This document shows, piece after piece, positions 1-15,100 of a stretch of 64,000 bases of DNA. The stretch lies in assembly GCA_023333565.1 (NCBI GenBank), contig JAJKFH010000482.1:177450-241449 (forward strand), in the 5' to 3' direction. The notes under the pieces are model-generated. The model was not told the origin of the DNA. It saw only the letters and a list, made by a program, of their open reading frames with translations, and did not search any database. Every line of letters begins with the position of its first letter. Positions within the stretch are counted from its first letter, which is position 1. The position numbers were made by a program, and so were the translations under genes. Source of the stretch: Puffinus mauretanicus (lineage: Eukaryota; Chordata; Aves; Procellariiformes; Procellariidae).

Positions 1-3000
1 CTCAAAACGCCTCTTGTTTCGGGTGACTTGGCATTCTGTTGGCCATAATCCTGATAAGTCCAGCCCTGTGAGAAATGAAAATTAAATTAAAACTTCCTTG
101 ATGGGTGAAGGGATGGAGGCAAAGCGAGCATGGAGAGGTAAGTGGCAGTAAAGGTGTAGCAGAGCTGGAGATGGAGGATGAGAGTTGATGGAAGTGCAAG
201 AGCAGAGAGGACAGAGAAGCAGAGGAGGTGAGATAACGATAGAGTGCTTAGCTGAGATACCGCTGCGCCGAGGCAGTATGTACAGACCTCAGCAATGTGC
301 CAAAAATTCATATAACGGCATTTTTTTCAGGTGGCATTGCTGGAACCAAGAGATAAAAGCAAATCCCTCTTGAATACCTGTGTTAGCTCTTCCTTGCGTG
401 AAACAGGAAAGTTCCTGAGCAGCATGAGACAGAGGAAGCTCTGATCCCGTCACCCTCTACACGAAGCCAGCCTCCACTTTTCCACCCGTACTTCCACAGG
501 TGAAGCAGGGCTGAGGATTGTGTTAGGATGGGGAAAAGCTTCGCATTGCCAGGTGAGACACGCTCGGGGCACCGAGGGGAGAGGAACGTGAAGGAGACTG
601 CGGACGGCTGGGCAAGGTCACCCAGCTGTTACAGAAGCGCTGCGATCCAGGCACACGTCTTGGGAAAGGCACCTCTTGTCCTTGCCGGAGACACACACCA
701 CGTGAGGCCTATTGACGGTTGTATAATAATTATGACTCATATGAATCCTAATAGGTACCCTATGCTTTAATCAAGGACAATTTGTTTATAGCGTGGCTGA
801 TAACCAGGTCAAAACCCGATGTTATTGCAAGAAAGGAGATTTGACTTTCCAAAGGGAGATCGATATTTTCAAGGTTTGTTTGGGAAGCAGTCTCCACGGA
901 CGTGGAAGGGCTGGAGCACACTTAGCTAACGATTTATATTAAATTGTCCTGTAAGGACTAAGTAGAGGGTAAACTAAGTTGTGTTCAAATTTGTTATTTG
1001 CAATGAAGGAAGAAACAGAAAAGTATCCAGTTAAATGATAAAGTATTACCCAGAAATGAAAAATGCGATAAATGGGTATTTTCTGAGTAACACTGAAGGA
1101 TGTGCCCATTATCTGTTTATTAGCATCCTTAATTTGTATGAGAGATGGTTTCAACTGGTCATTACGATACATCACGCAGTTACTTTATTAGGTGAAAGAC
1201 TCAAAGGCACAAAGGCCGATACCCAGTACGCACTGTGAGGGAAAATGACTGAAAACAGGTAAATTATTGTTCAAATTATACCAAGTACCAAATTTCGAGT
1301 GCGCGCACCAGCTGAGCTGCTCTGGATCAACAGAGCACTCGTGGCTTAGGACAAAGCTGGCAGAAACGGGTAAAACGTTTTCGGTAAGGAGCATTCAGCT
1401 AACAGAGCCAGCTTCTGAAGCAGCTTAGGTCAGTTTGAAGTCTTACTACCCTGAGGAAATGAAGCTGTAATCCAGAAAGTGTTTTGGAGTGAAATGGAAG
1501 CTTTCCGGAATCTGCTGTCGGTGCAGGACCTCGTTAGTGTAGCTGATGTCGTTTGCAGCTCCTTGGGCTCCGAAGTGGAGGGTGGCGGTGTAAGACTAGA
1601 GAGCAAATTAACACACAGTCAGCGGGAAGGTTAAAAACCCCAAACCCTCATGTGCAAAGTCAATCTCAGCAATCCCGACCCTTTGTCGGATTTCACCTTT
1701 TGTTTATTATCCGGCCAAGCTCATCTGTGGTTTTAGTTGAATGTTCCTTCTGAGCCCAAGAGTCAAATGGAATTTGGAGCGTTTCCCAATAGAAGGAAAA
1801 AAAATTGAGAATGCTGTTCTTTTTTCTTTTAATGTGATGCTGTTTGTTTTCAAGACAATGTTATCTGTGTTCCTCCACAGGGAAGGATTCAGATGACAGA
1901 AGAGCCTTTCTCAGAATCCCACCCATCTTTTAGTCAGGGGTTCATCAGAAAGCACCATTTCTCTCAGCGGCTCTCAGCACCATGTCACAGACGTAGCCCC
2001 GGCCGCCTGTCGGCTCTCTGCCGCTCGCCTCTCACGCGAGCGAGCCGCAATCAAACCAGTTCCCTTTCTGCACTCGCCCGTGTACAACTAGGCTTTGTGG
2101 TCCACGTGGTCCAGCCGCTATCTAGGCAGCCCAGTCAGAGAAGAACGTTCACTAATTTAGCAACCACAGACCGAGGCCGCCAAAGGTGTTGGTCACTGTC
2201 CGGGATCACCCACAGCAGGAAGAAAGAGCTGGCCTGGCCACCCAGAGGTCCTACCCCAGCAAAAGTCCACCCACCACTGGCTCAGCAAGGATCAACCTAC
2301 ATCTCCGGGGGCTTCCTTAACTTAAACTTTAAGTTAAACAAATATCCTTACATCAAATCATAGGAGTTTGACACCTCAGGAGCCTCAAACCGTCTCTGCC
2401 TTTGTGCCTTTCATCTGACCCTTATGATAAAGCAACTGTGTGATGTACGATGGTGCCTTTATGGGAGGGACGGGAAAGACCAGGAACAGGGACTAGAAAA
2501 CAAGTTTGCTTCCTTAATCTGCAATTACTAAGATAAGGTATATCTCAATAAGGTGATTTTTTTCAGGCTGAGGTTTTCAAGCCTGCACAGATAAAGTTAA
2601 GGCGGTTCCTGAGCTTAGTCAGCAAAGTCCTTTGCCATACAGAAAGCCTGAAAATTCATATACAGTCGTGTTTGGCCCAGAGGATGAGCCTTACGACGGT
2701 TACATGCATCCCAAGTGTTGTTACCTCATCTTGTACAGTTCCCATTGAGGCTTTCAGGCACCTGGCCTTCAGGATTGGTCATAAAATTTGCAACAGTCTC
2801 CCGGTCTTGCGGCCATTGCATTCCTGACAGGGATCCACGCAGGGGGATTGATTTATTTGCCACTCGGGGCCCATCTTGGAGCCAAGGTAGCTCTTGGAGG
2901 TGCCCGTCTCCTGCTGTTCATGACCTGGATTGCTCAGGATATCGTACGAGTTACCTCGTGCATCTCATGTAGCCTTTAGAGGGGCTGTCTCTTCACACAC

Positions 3001-6000
3001 GAATTGCTGCAAAGCATAAAACGTTCCTGTCACCAGCCCCGCGCCGCCTCAGCCGCAGCCCTTCTCTGCAGGGGGGGTCAAGGTCACCGCCCCACTCTTC
3101 GGCCTTTGCAGTCAACCACAACCACTTCAACCACCAGCTGTCCTCCACCCACCACCAGCCCACCTGGGGCTGCCGGGTGCTCTATTTTGGTGCTCCGTAA
3201 GAGTCATTTAATGCTTCTGCATAGCCCGAGCTCACCGTGAGCCCGGGTAGAGCCTCTGCACACAGGGAGTCAAATCCAGCCTGACTCGGACATTGAAATC
3301 TTGTATTTTTCTGGATGCAAGCATAGCTCTCTGGGGATTTTTTTGAGCAGGAATCCTAACCCAGCCACAGCTGCATCAGGAACAGGCAAAGCAGAACTAA
3401 AAGCCCCCAGATCCATCCCTCCAGCTGGTCTGCATATGCTTTTGGAGAACACAGCAGGGGATCTCTGCATCGTTTGGTGCCCTCTGCCGCCAAGCAGAGC
3501 TACAACAGAACGGCCACCCTCTGCCACCCAGCCAGGGCACCCAACCTGGGCACCCAGCCCTGTGCCCAGCACCCAGCCTGTGCCCCACCGTGTGCCACGG
3601 GCGCTGCCTGCTCCCTGCCCTCCCCTCAGCTGCCTTCCCTGCCGCGGTGGGGGTGCAGCAGAGTTGTGTTTCGAGCTCTTCGCAGCTTGGTTTTGAGTTT
3701 CCTCAGGGTTCCCTGCTCCCTTTGGGGACAAAGGCCAGATTCTTCCAGAATCCGGCGTGTCTCGTTCCCTCCATTTCTCCACCAAGGTTGGAAATATTCA
3801 GGTCAGCAACCAGACCTCAGCTGGCTCCTTTTTGTGCTACACAAAAGCATCCCGAGCCTGGCCGTCCCCAGCATCGCTGCCTCCAGAGCCATCCCCGTCT
3901 TTACCAACACAGTGAACCCCCCGGGCTGTTCGTGCTGCTGATTTCCCCCTTCCACCCCTGAGCATGAGGCTGGAAGGATGTTAAGTGATAGATGGGTCAC
4001 ACCACATCTGCCTCCAAACTCCAAGGGTCTGACGTTCCCCAGAGGGCTCTGAAAACCATAATAATAAAGACTGAAGGGAGCCTGGGTGGAAATCAGAGGG
4101 GGCTGAAACCCGGCTGTCCTGCCAGGCAGCAGGCTTCAGCCGCCTCATTGCAGTGGACCTGCCCCGGGGGATCAGGGCCAAGAGCCAGGTCCTCCCTTAT
4201 CTCTGGAGCCATCAGCATGAGCCACTACCAATTCCAGCTCGGGAAAGACCAAGCCCGTATGTTTCTCCGGCAAAATCCTTCCCCTAGGAATTAGCCATCA
4301 AGATTGAGGGGAAGGACGATGCCGAGTCCGTGTTGAGAGCTGTGCAGTGCGCAGGGCAGGGGACTGGCTGACCACTTTAAACCTTCCCTCTAGTCATCAC
4401 ATGCGCTTCAGGGCTTCTCATCTGAGAAGGTCTCTGTAGCCCTATCAGAAAGTCATTTCGCACCCTAAAAGTGATTATTTTCCATCCTCCCCCATTTCTT
4501 TTGTTCTTGTCTTGAATGGTGCTAAATATTTGTTCTGAGATTTTTCTGGTGCTGAATTCCACAACTTCTTCATTCTGTGTGTAACGATACATGCAAAAAT
4601 CAATACATTTTTTCATTGGCTCCTGGTGATGGGTTCTATTGACAGAAGAATGAGCTTATCCTAAAACTTCCCATAATTTCACAAATTATTTCTTTCCATT
4701 GAAAAAAATGAAATCCTGATCCTCGGTGATTACAACTTTGCACTTGGAGCTCTGTTTCAGCAACAATTGTGCGCAGTAAGGGGTCTGCGGTAAAAGGTTG
4801 GAAAATTGCTTTGAGTCTTCATTACATGAGACAATCCCTGAACTGGGGATGCAGTTGGGGGGTTCGGAAGAGGCCAGCTCACCTAGAGGCCTGAATATCA
4901 GCACAGAAACACAGGATGTACCTTTTTATCCAAACGGAGCAGGCGCTCGGCTGCCGCAGCTTCTCTAGTCCGTTTGCTGCTCTGGGCAAGGGAGCTTTAG
5001 TTGCTGGCAAACCCATCACTGCCAGGGCGACCGAGTTACAGAATAAACCAAGTTATATTTCCCTAACATTACAAACCAAGTTACATTTCACTAAAACACT
5101 GGTCCTGAGCATGGAGCTTTTCCAGTTTGTTTTTTAAATACAAGGAGAGCATTCACCCCAAACATCCTCTTTGCCCGGAAAAAAGACTGCCAGGAGAGCA
5201 CAGGGTAGTCCCTGCCTTCTGTGCCCGGAGAGGTTTATGTTATGTCTGAATGTGCTGACTGTTTGGCAAAAAAAAAGAATTAAATTGATAAACAGCTCTT
5301 GAAAAACTTGTCATTTTCGTTTCCTCTAATGTTCTGGCAAAAAAAAAGCGCACAAAACTCAGCAGCCCCAAAAGCAAGGGAGACCAGGTTGAAGTGAGGT
5401 GTGACAGCGAGCCTAGACTTCAGTCCCCAAAGCCAACTCACTAACTTGCTTCGAAGGAAGAATTTAGCACGTGAAATGTTACTGCCCTTCAGCTTTCCAT
5501 TTCTCAGAGAAGTTTCTCTGCTCGTTACCAAAATCAGAGCAGGATGAGCATCAGTGCAGAAGGACACGTTGGAGGCAGCTCACCCCTCCATCACCTCACC
5601 CTGAGCAGATACATTCTGTGAACAAACGTCCCAGCTAACACCTTTCCCACAAATAGAGGAAAGTCCACCCTGGCATCACCGGGACCTCCATCCCTGCCCG
5701 AGGAGAGGGGGCACTTACCGCCCTGCTCCCCCACCCATCGCTCCTTACCCGCACCCACCGGTTACCTCCTGTTCCCCGCTGTGGGGCTGGACCAAGGACC
5801 ATTTCCACGTTCCAGCAGGACCTTCCTCTCCATCACAGGTTCTCTGATGTGGGAGCTGCACCAACACATGCCCGTGGCTACTGCCTTTGTGGAGCTCCAG
5901 CCACCACCTCCTGCAGCCCACGCCAGCTCCCATAGACCTCCTACGGCATTATCTGCCCCAGCGCAGAGCACACGCCAAGCCCAGCAGCTCCTGAGCAGCC

Positions 6001-7348
6001 TCCCTGGAGAAAGCCCCAGGTCTCAGACCTTGGGGAGCAAATGGGTGGGAAGGTGTGAGCTTTGACAGCTCTCCAAACTGCCCCCCAAAAGCACTGCCAT
6101 TGGGGGGCCGGGCTCTGCAGGGGTACAGCCTCTGCCTTCCACCAGCACCAAGGTGGAAGGAAGCTTGCGAAGGGCTCCCAGCACAGGGCAATCAATCAAG
6201 AGCCAGGCAAACCAGCAAACCCCAGCTCTGAATCTCCCTTATATCCCAATGGGATTTGCAGCAGCTGTTCCTAATATCTGCAGCAGCCCAGGCAAATCAC
6301 CCTGAGCCCCCGTGACAGCCGTCCCCGTGGAGTAGCGAAACCCCCTGGGCGCTGCGGAGGAAGAGGCTTTGCCGGCAGGAACAGCCTCTTCCCTGCGTGC
6401 AGGCACCGGGGTCTTGGGGGAAAGAAATGCAACCTGACGGCCCGTCGGAGCAGTCCCAGGGCAGCTGGCTACGGCAGCTTCCCCGCCAAGGGACGTGTCC
6501 TCAGGCGCTCTGCTCCGATGACCTTCTGCAAATAAATGTTTTCCATGCGTAGCGCGGCCAGGACGCGGTTGCAGCGACCCAGCCCCTTTGCTAGGGCTGC
6601 TCCTTATCTGAGCCCGCATGCACCAAAACGCGCTGCTGCCTTGCACGGGCCGGGGAGCGAGGTGTGAAGTAGACGCTGTTGTCTAATCTCGATTTGCTTT
6701 GTAGTTCACAGCTACCTGCAGGCACAGAGTGGCTCACGAGGCCAGTGGGGAAGACGATGCCAGGGCTCCATGCAGGGGTTTCAGGCTGTGGCCTCCTGCC
6801 AGGTCCAGACTTTCCATTCTGGGGGTCAGCCAAGACCTTCTCCTCTCCAGACCCCACCCCCAGGCTGAACACATCACATCTTCCCTTTCGCTCCGGAGAA
6901 TGGGACGTCTCGTCCCTTTTCTCCCAACGTCACCCATCAGATCCCACCAGGTTCTTCTTCCTTTCATTCCCCCAGAGCAATTTAGCATCTCTCCCCAGTT
7001 CTTTTATTGGTCAGAGCTGGGTGAAAGTGGTACCGAGGGAGGAAAGCCAGCTTCAGCCCCCGTGGGCAGGCTGGTCTCCAGCTGGTTGGCGCGGGGTCTG
7101 GCTTTGTTTTTCCCCCAAGCGCAGGACAAGGTGACCGTGCCAGCAGCCACATCTCACGCATGTGGTGCTGTGACGGAGGCTGGGACGCCTGGTCCGGCAC
7201 CGGGTGCCTCTGACGCAGGCCAGCGTGGGCGACCTTGGCATCGTTCAACCGGCGGCATCCCGAGCTGGTCTTTCCCCCAGATGGTCCCAGTTTCACCCCC
7301 CAGCTGGTCCCAGTTCGGCAGATGGAGGCGGTGAAGCCCCAGCCCCGT
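1..7348. other. Intergenic region without recognisable gene
   Basis: No open frame here has splice context, domain content or family resemblance that I can defend. The first 3 kb is AT-richer than the rest of the window, and 3.2-7.3 kb becomes GC-richer with short chance open frames on both strands. In the human block the PGA cluster is preceded by VPS37C and CD5, but I recognise no exon of either, so this is probably upstream intergenic sequence. A short open frame near 2788-2979 reads as hydrophobic but has no start context or homolog I know. Confidence 0.5.
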
Positions 7349-7417
7349 GGCAGGGGGTTGGACTAGCTGATGTTTAAGGTCCCTTCCAACCCAAACCGTT
7401 CTACGATCTATGATTCC
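7349..7417 (+). repeat. CR1 LINE 3'-end fragment
   Basis: The stretch contains the typical avian CR1 tail: a run reading GGGGTTGGACTAG, then AAGGTCCCTTCCAACCCAAA, ending in a CTATGATTCC-type terminus. Only about 70 bp is preserved, consistent with a heavily 5'-truncated CR1 insertion on the plus strand. It lies about 0.5 kb upstream of the pepsinogen promoter. Confidence 0.85.
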
Positions 7418-7894
7418 AAGCCGGACCCCAGCAGCGCAGCTCCTCCGCCACGCTCGGGCTCGGCTGCCACCCATGGGTGGGCACCCCAAGGCAGCCTGGG
7501 GTGCTTAGGGCAGCGGCCAGGGGCCACCAGCTGTCCCCAGCCAAGGGACGCGTATCCTTGGGCAGCAGCTGCAGGAGGGCCATGAGGCTGCAAGCCCCAG
7601 GGTCAACCCCATTTACCCTGCGGTTCCCCGGCCGCAGCGGTGTGGTCGGCCTGTGTAATGCGTGGGTAGGCAGTCGGCGGGGGGAAATGCCCCGAAATGG
7701 CCGAGCCAGCCCCGCGTCCCCCTCGCCAGCTGCCCCCGTCCCCCAGTGCCTCCCCCTCGGGACGCGGAGTAACTGGAGGGTGCTTCGCTGCCAGCCCCAG
7801 CCTGCTGCGAGCATCCCTGCGCCCCGGCCGTGGCATTCGACCCCAGGGAAGATGGGGAGCCCTCAGCTTGACATTGCCCCGTCTCCCTAAGGAC

Positions 7895-7975
7895 GTTGTG
7901 ATAACTCCCCCCGGAGCTGTTTGCCTTTCTTATCGGGGACGCTGGCCAAAGGAGCGTGGTTGGGATATAAGGAGC
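7895..7975 (+). promoter_or_regulatory. Pepsinogen proximal promoter (GATA motifs, TATA box)
   Basis: A TATA-like GATATAAGG lies at 7964-7972, about 70 bp before the start codon, which places transcription start near 7995. Two GATA motifs sit just upstream: TGATAA at 7899-7904, and CTTATC at 7929-7934 (GATAAG on the minus strand). GATA factors are known to drive stomach-specific pepsinogen expression in chick, so the arrangement fits. Factor binding here is inference. Confidence 0.6.
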
Positions 7976-8041
7976 CGGGCTGGGGCCGGTGGCACACTCG
8001 GGCTGTCTCTTTGCTTCGCTCGCTGGCTGTCGGCAACCACC

Positions 8042-10528
<2,487 letters not shown>

Positions 10529-10608
10529 GCACGCCTCCGCGCTGGGGACGAGGACAAGCTGAGCCCTGCCCAGCGCTCCCGTCCCTTCCTACCACGGCCA
10601 CCGAGCAC

Positions 10609-10614
10609 AATAAA
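10609..10614 (+). terminator. Pepsinogen polyadenylation signal
   Basis: A canonical AATAAA lies 81 bp after the pepsinogen stop codon, giving a short 3' UTR typical of pepsinogen mRNAs. Confidence 0.85.
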
Positions 10615-11614
10615 GCCATGCAGAAGCACCCCTGTGTCGCGTCTCTCTGGGCAGGGCTGGCTCGGCCACCGCCGCCGCGGGGCTGCCACCACGTCCCTGG
10701 GCATGGGCACCGGTGGGCGGGCAGGCGGGCAGGCGGGGTGCCCGCAGGCACCGAGAGCCCCAGGCAGAGCCGTGTCGCCCACCGGGCGCCCGGGCAGGCT
10801 TTACTGGGGCGGCCGGTGCTCCTCATCCGGGGCTGGGGCATGCCTCCACGTAAAGGCGGGTGCCCCAGGGCCACCGCTTTCCCTCCCCACCATGCCACGG
10901 GGCACGCCATGAGGTGGCTGTGGCTGCTGGGGCTGGTGGTGGCCAGAGGATGGGGAAGGTGTGGGGGACCACAGGGGACCAGGACGGGAGCACGGCTGCG
11001 GCTCTGCCCTTGCCAGCATCCGATGCCCATGTTCGGGGCTGGGGGGACGGTGCCTGCCGCGGCGCTGGGTCCCATCCTGGTGCCGGGGGTGCTTTGTGCC
11101 GCTCATCACCATCTCTCCTTGCTGGACACGGCCTGGATAAACCCCTGTGAAGCTCCCAGGAGCCACGGACCTGGCTTTTCACCATCTGCCTGGGTAGAGC
11201 CCTGCTCTGGGAGCCCCTTTGCAGGGGCAGCACCAGCCTCAGCACCTTGCAATCCTTTCCCAGGACCGGGCACTTTGCTCAGGTCAAACCCTGGGCAGCC
11301 TCCACCAGGAGCAGCCGAACTCTGGTGCCAGCCCCCAGAAACGCCTCTGCCCCCGCTCGGCTCCGCTCCCTCAGGCTCAGCCTGCCCCGGCCTGCTGCAA
11401 CGAAGTCCCCAGCCACGCTCCTGCCACTGGGGCAGGGCACGTCCCTCCCGTCCCCAAACCCCGCTCCGGGGGGTGAACACCTCCGGCCCTGCCCTCTTCA
11501 CCCCAGGGGGGCCACTCACCCCAAAGCCCCCTCGAGAGAAAGCCCACGGCTGGGTTCAGCAGGCCAGCGGGTGCAAGCAGGAGCAGGGGGACGGGGCCTA
11601 AATACCAGGGGGAC
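10615..11614. other. Pepsinogen-VWCE intergenic spacer
   Basis: A GC-rich spacer of about 1 kb separates the two convergent genes. No exon is supported. An isolated plus-strand ATG at 10910 opens a leucine/tryptophan-rich signal-peptide-like stretch resembling a pepsinogen first exon (see findings), but no following exons are visible. Confidence 0.55.
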
Positions 11615-12122
11615 TTTATTGGTGGCAGGGAGGGCAGCTCGCCCCCTCCCCGCGCCAGGAGCCGGGGGCAGCGCCCAGCCCAGAGGTGCGTGCCATGGTT
11701 GGGGGCTGGCACGGGGCACCCCAGCCCGGCCAGGAGCATCTCCCAGCCCCACGTCCTGCACCCAGAGAGCCGGGGAGGTGCAGGGGGGGCTGCTCCTGCC
11801 CCAAAGCCCTGTCTCGGTGGGGCGGTGAGGGGCTGGGGGACCCCGGCACCTCGGGGCAGATGGGGACCACGCAGCCTCTTCTCGAGAGAGAGGCAGTGCC
11901 CGTGCACCCGTGGGCGTGGGGATGCACCCGTGGGCGTGGGGATGCTGTTTGCCCACCCTGTCTGCTTGGCACCCCTTCCCCAGCCACCCACCACCCCGGG
12001 GGCCTGGTGGGCCAGGCCTGCTGGTCCTGCAGACCCCGTCCTCCTCCTCTTCTTCATCCTCCTCCTCCTCTTCATCCTCTCCTCCTGCTCATGCCGCGCC
12101 AGCCACGCAGGGCCCCTGGGCC
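11615..12122 (-). other. VWCE: VWCE 3' untranslated region with poly(A) signal
   Basis: TTTATT at 11615-11620 is AATAAA on the minus strand and lies about 0.5 kb beyond the VWCE stop codon. The UTR contains a 20-bp unit present twice in tandem (about 11893-11943, GCACCCGTGGGCGTGGGGAT) and a TCC-rich microsatellite at 12038-12089, which is GGA-rich in the mRNA. Confidence 0.7.
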
Positions 12123-15100
12123 CTAGGGAGCCACGTGCCCGCCGGGGCTCTCCCCGCTGGCTGGTGGCCCGGCAGAGGGGTCCGCAGCCCCGGGGGGTCC
12201 CTGAGCCTCGGGGCTCGAGCTGGGGCTGCCTGTGGGAGCTGGGGGGTCTGCGGCCTCAGAGGGTGTGTCGGGGGGCAGAGCGGCTGTCGAAGGGTGCCTG
12301 GGGGGGCTCAGCGTGGTCCGAGGGGGCTCCCCAGCCCCCGCGCTCCCCAGAGAGGGGCCGAGGGGGGCTGTGTTGGGGAGCAGGAGCTGGGCCAGGCGGT
12401 GGCGGGGATGTTGGGTTGATGAGGGGGGGCTGGGGTACAGGGTGCCAGTGGGCGAGTCCTCGTGGGTCGGGGACAGGGACGGGGATGGGTCGCTGCTCTG
12501 CAGCGGGAGCCGGACGTCTGTGGCTAAGGGAGAGATGCTTTTGGTTAGCACCCACCTCTGCCCTGGGACCCCCAGCCTGCGCGGGGGGCACCCAACCGCC
12601 CCGGGGAGCCACAGCACGGCCGTGTCCTGCAGGGCAGGGGGTCCCAAGCCAGACCCTGCCACTGGCATGCCCGAGCCCCGGCATCCCAGTTACCTTGGCA
12701 GGGCGGGCAGCAGGCAGCGGGCAGCGCGGCGGGCTCTGCGCAGGAGCGGGGACACAGCCTCTTCTCGCAGCTCACCTCCCCGAGCTGGCAGAGAGGGGCG
12801 AAAGTGGGGGTGAGCCATCCCTGCCATCCCCTCCCCGGTCCCCTCTGCCACCGGCACGGGCACCCCATGGGCAGGGGCACCCCGTGGGCACGGGCACCCC
12901 GCGGGCACGGGCACCCCACTCACCTGGCAGGTACAGCGGGTGCAGGGCTGTCCCTCGGGGGTGAAGGTCTGGCCGTTCACCACCTTCCTACCCTGGTAGT
13001 TGCAGTCTGCGGGGAGCGAGGCAGCGCTCAGCGCGTGGCGGGGGGCTCGCCGGCCGGGGGGACGGGGCCCCCCGCTCCCCCCCAACCCGGCTCCTACCGT
13101 TGCAGACGGGGCAGCACTCGCCCTCGGGGTGGAAGGGGTAGGTGCAGAAGATGGCACAGTCCACGGGCGAGCAGGCCACCGAGCCCAGCTGCGAGAGACG
13201 GGAGAGATGCGCGAGGGCCGGGCATTAGCGCCCGCCGGGGTGGGCTGGGGAAAAGGGGGCAGCCCCAAAACGCCCGGGAGCTTTTTCCTGCAACGGAGGA
13301 AAAAACTGGGGCTCAGCCCATGGGGCTGGAGCCGAAACCATCTCGCAGTCCCCGGCGCAGCCCTCACCAGGCAGATGCAGCTGAGACAGGGGTCCAGGAC
13401 GGAGGGGAAGGTCTCATTGTTGTAGAAGATCCTTCCCATGTAGGTGCAGCCTGCGGGGAGGAGAGGGGCACTTGTGGTCCCCAGGTGGCTCGGGGACCCC
13501 CGGGAGAGCTCTCTGCTTAAGCCCAGCCTTGCTGGGTCTGGTCCTGCCCGGGACTGCGGGCAGGGGATGCAGAGGGGATGCAGTGAAGCCCTCCAACAAG
13601 CACCCGCCACCCTCATCACCTGCCGAGCAGTCGGGGCAGCACTGCCCGGGGATGCGGATGGGGTAGGGACAGGTCTCCACGCAGTCCGTCCGCTTGCAGC
13701 TCACCGAGCCGTCTGCCTGCGGGGGAGAAGCACTTGACAGAGACCTCGGGCTGCCCAAAACCACGGGGTTTAAAGCCCACGAAGCCAGGGAGCTGCCGGG
13801 GACCACGGCCACGAGCAGCCCGGCATCCCGAGGGAAGGAGGGGGACAGGAGCCGTGCGCCGGGGCAGGGGCAGGTAGGAGGAGTGAAGCAGAGCAGGTTC
13901 TCATTCACCTGGCAGATGCATAACTCACAGGGATCGCCCGGAGACCAGATCTGTCCGATGGGAAACTCCACCCCGTTGTCATCCACGAAGCAACCTGGGG
14001 AGGGGACACGGGGGACACGGGGCACCCCAGCCCATCACCCTCCTGCTGCACGCTCAGGCCTGTGCCTGCGCTGCTGGACACATCTGCAGTTCCCGTCCTG
14101 TGCCCACTCCCCACCTCCAAACCCCGTGGCTGTGCGGACCCCAAATGCCCTGCCAGTCCCTATGCAGCCTGATGTCCAGGTCCCCCAATTTCCCCTGTCC
14201 TCCCCATCCCCAGGTGTCCCCTACATCCCGACCTCCTTGTCCCCAGCTGTCCCATACATCCCACCCTCCCTGTGCCCAGGTATTCCCCACATCCCACCCT
14301 CCCCATCCCCAAGCGTCCCCCCCATCCCGCCCTGCCCGTCCCCAGGTGCCCCCCAGCGTGGGCTCACCGGCGGGGGCCGGGGGGTCCCGGCAGGTGAAGC
14401 AGCACTGCCCGGGGCCCAGGTGCCGCTGGTGCTGCGGGCAGTCCAGCACGGGGCAGGGGGCGAAGGAGCACTCCACCTCGCCACCCTGGGGACACGGGGA
14501 CGCGTCACTCGCTGCCCCCGCAGCCGGACCCAGCCCCGTGCCCACCCATCCTGCCTCAGCCCCGAGCAAAGGCTGGATCCCCTCAGCAGGATGGTGCGGG
14601 AGCATCCTGGGGACCTCCAGCCCCGGGGACCCCCCCAAACCCCCGGGACCTACCCGGCAGATGCAGGTGGTGCAGTCATCCCCGTCCAGGCTGAACCGGG
14701 CGCCGTGCGCGTACGTGCGGCCCCGAAAACTGCACTTTGCTGGGGAGGAGAGAGGCAGCGGGGCCAGGGCTGGGGTTGGGGAGCAAAGCACGGCTCCTGC
14801 CGAACCCCGAGTCCCCATCCCCAGCAGAGCCCTGGCCTGGGGGTCCCGGGGGTCCCACCTGGCTGGCAGGAGCAGCAGTCAGCTGGCGAGGTGTTGGGGC
14901 AGGAGCCCGGGGGGCACTCGGGGGAGATGCAGGAGACGTTACCAGCCTGCGGAGGAGAGCGTGGGGCTGTCAGGGGGCAGCCGAGGGGCAACGAGCCCCT
15001 TCCCCACCATGGCGGGGACGGTGCCGGGGTATCATCCGCCCCAGCTCCATCGCCCCGGAGGTGCATCCCCGGGCTGAGGGGGGATGCGGGGGGATGCCCC

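Noticed and set aside
2788..2979. A small membrane protein gene
   Set aside because: A hydrophobic stretch is present, but there is no good start context, neighbouring exon or known homolog. An endogenous-retrovirus LTR was also considered, but clear LTR ends were not found.
11690..12964. A plus-strand open frame of over 400 codons
   Set aside because: It is antisense to the VWCE 3' UTR and last exons, with compositionally biased translation and no homology that I recognise.
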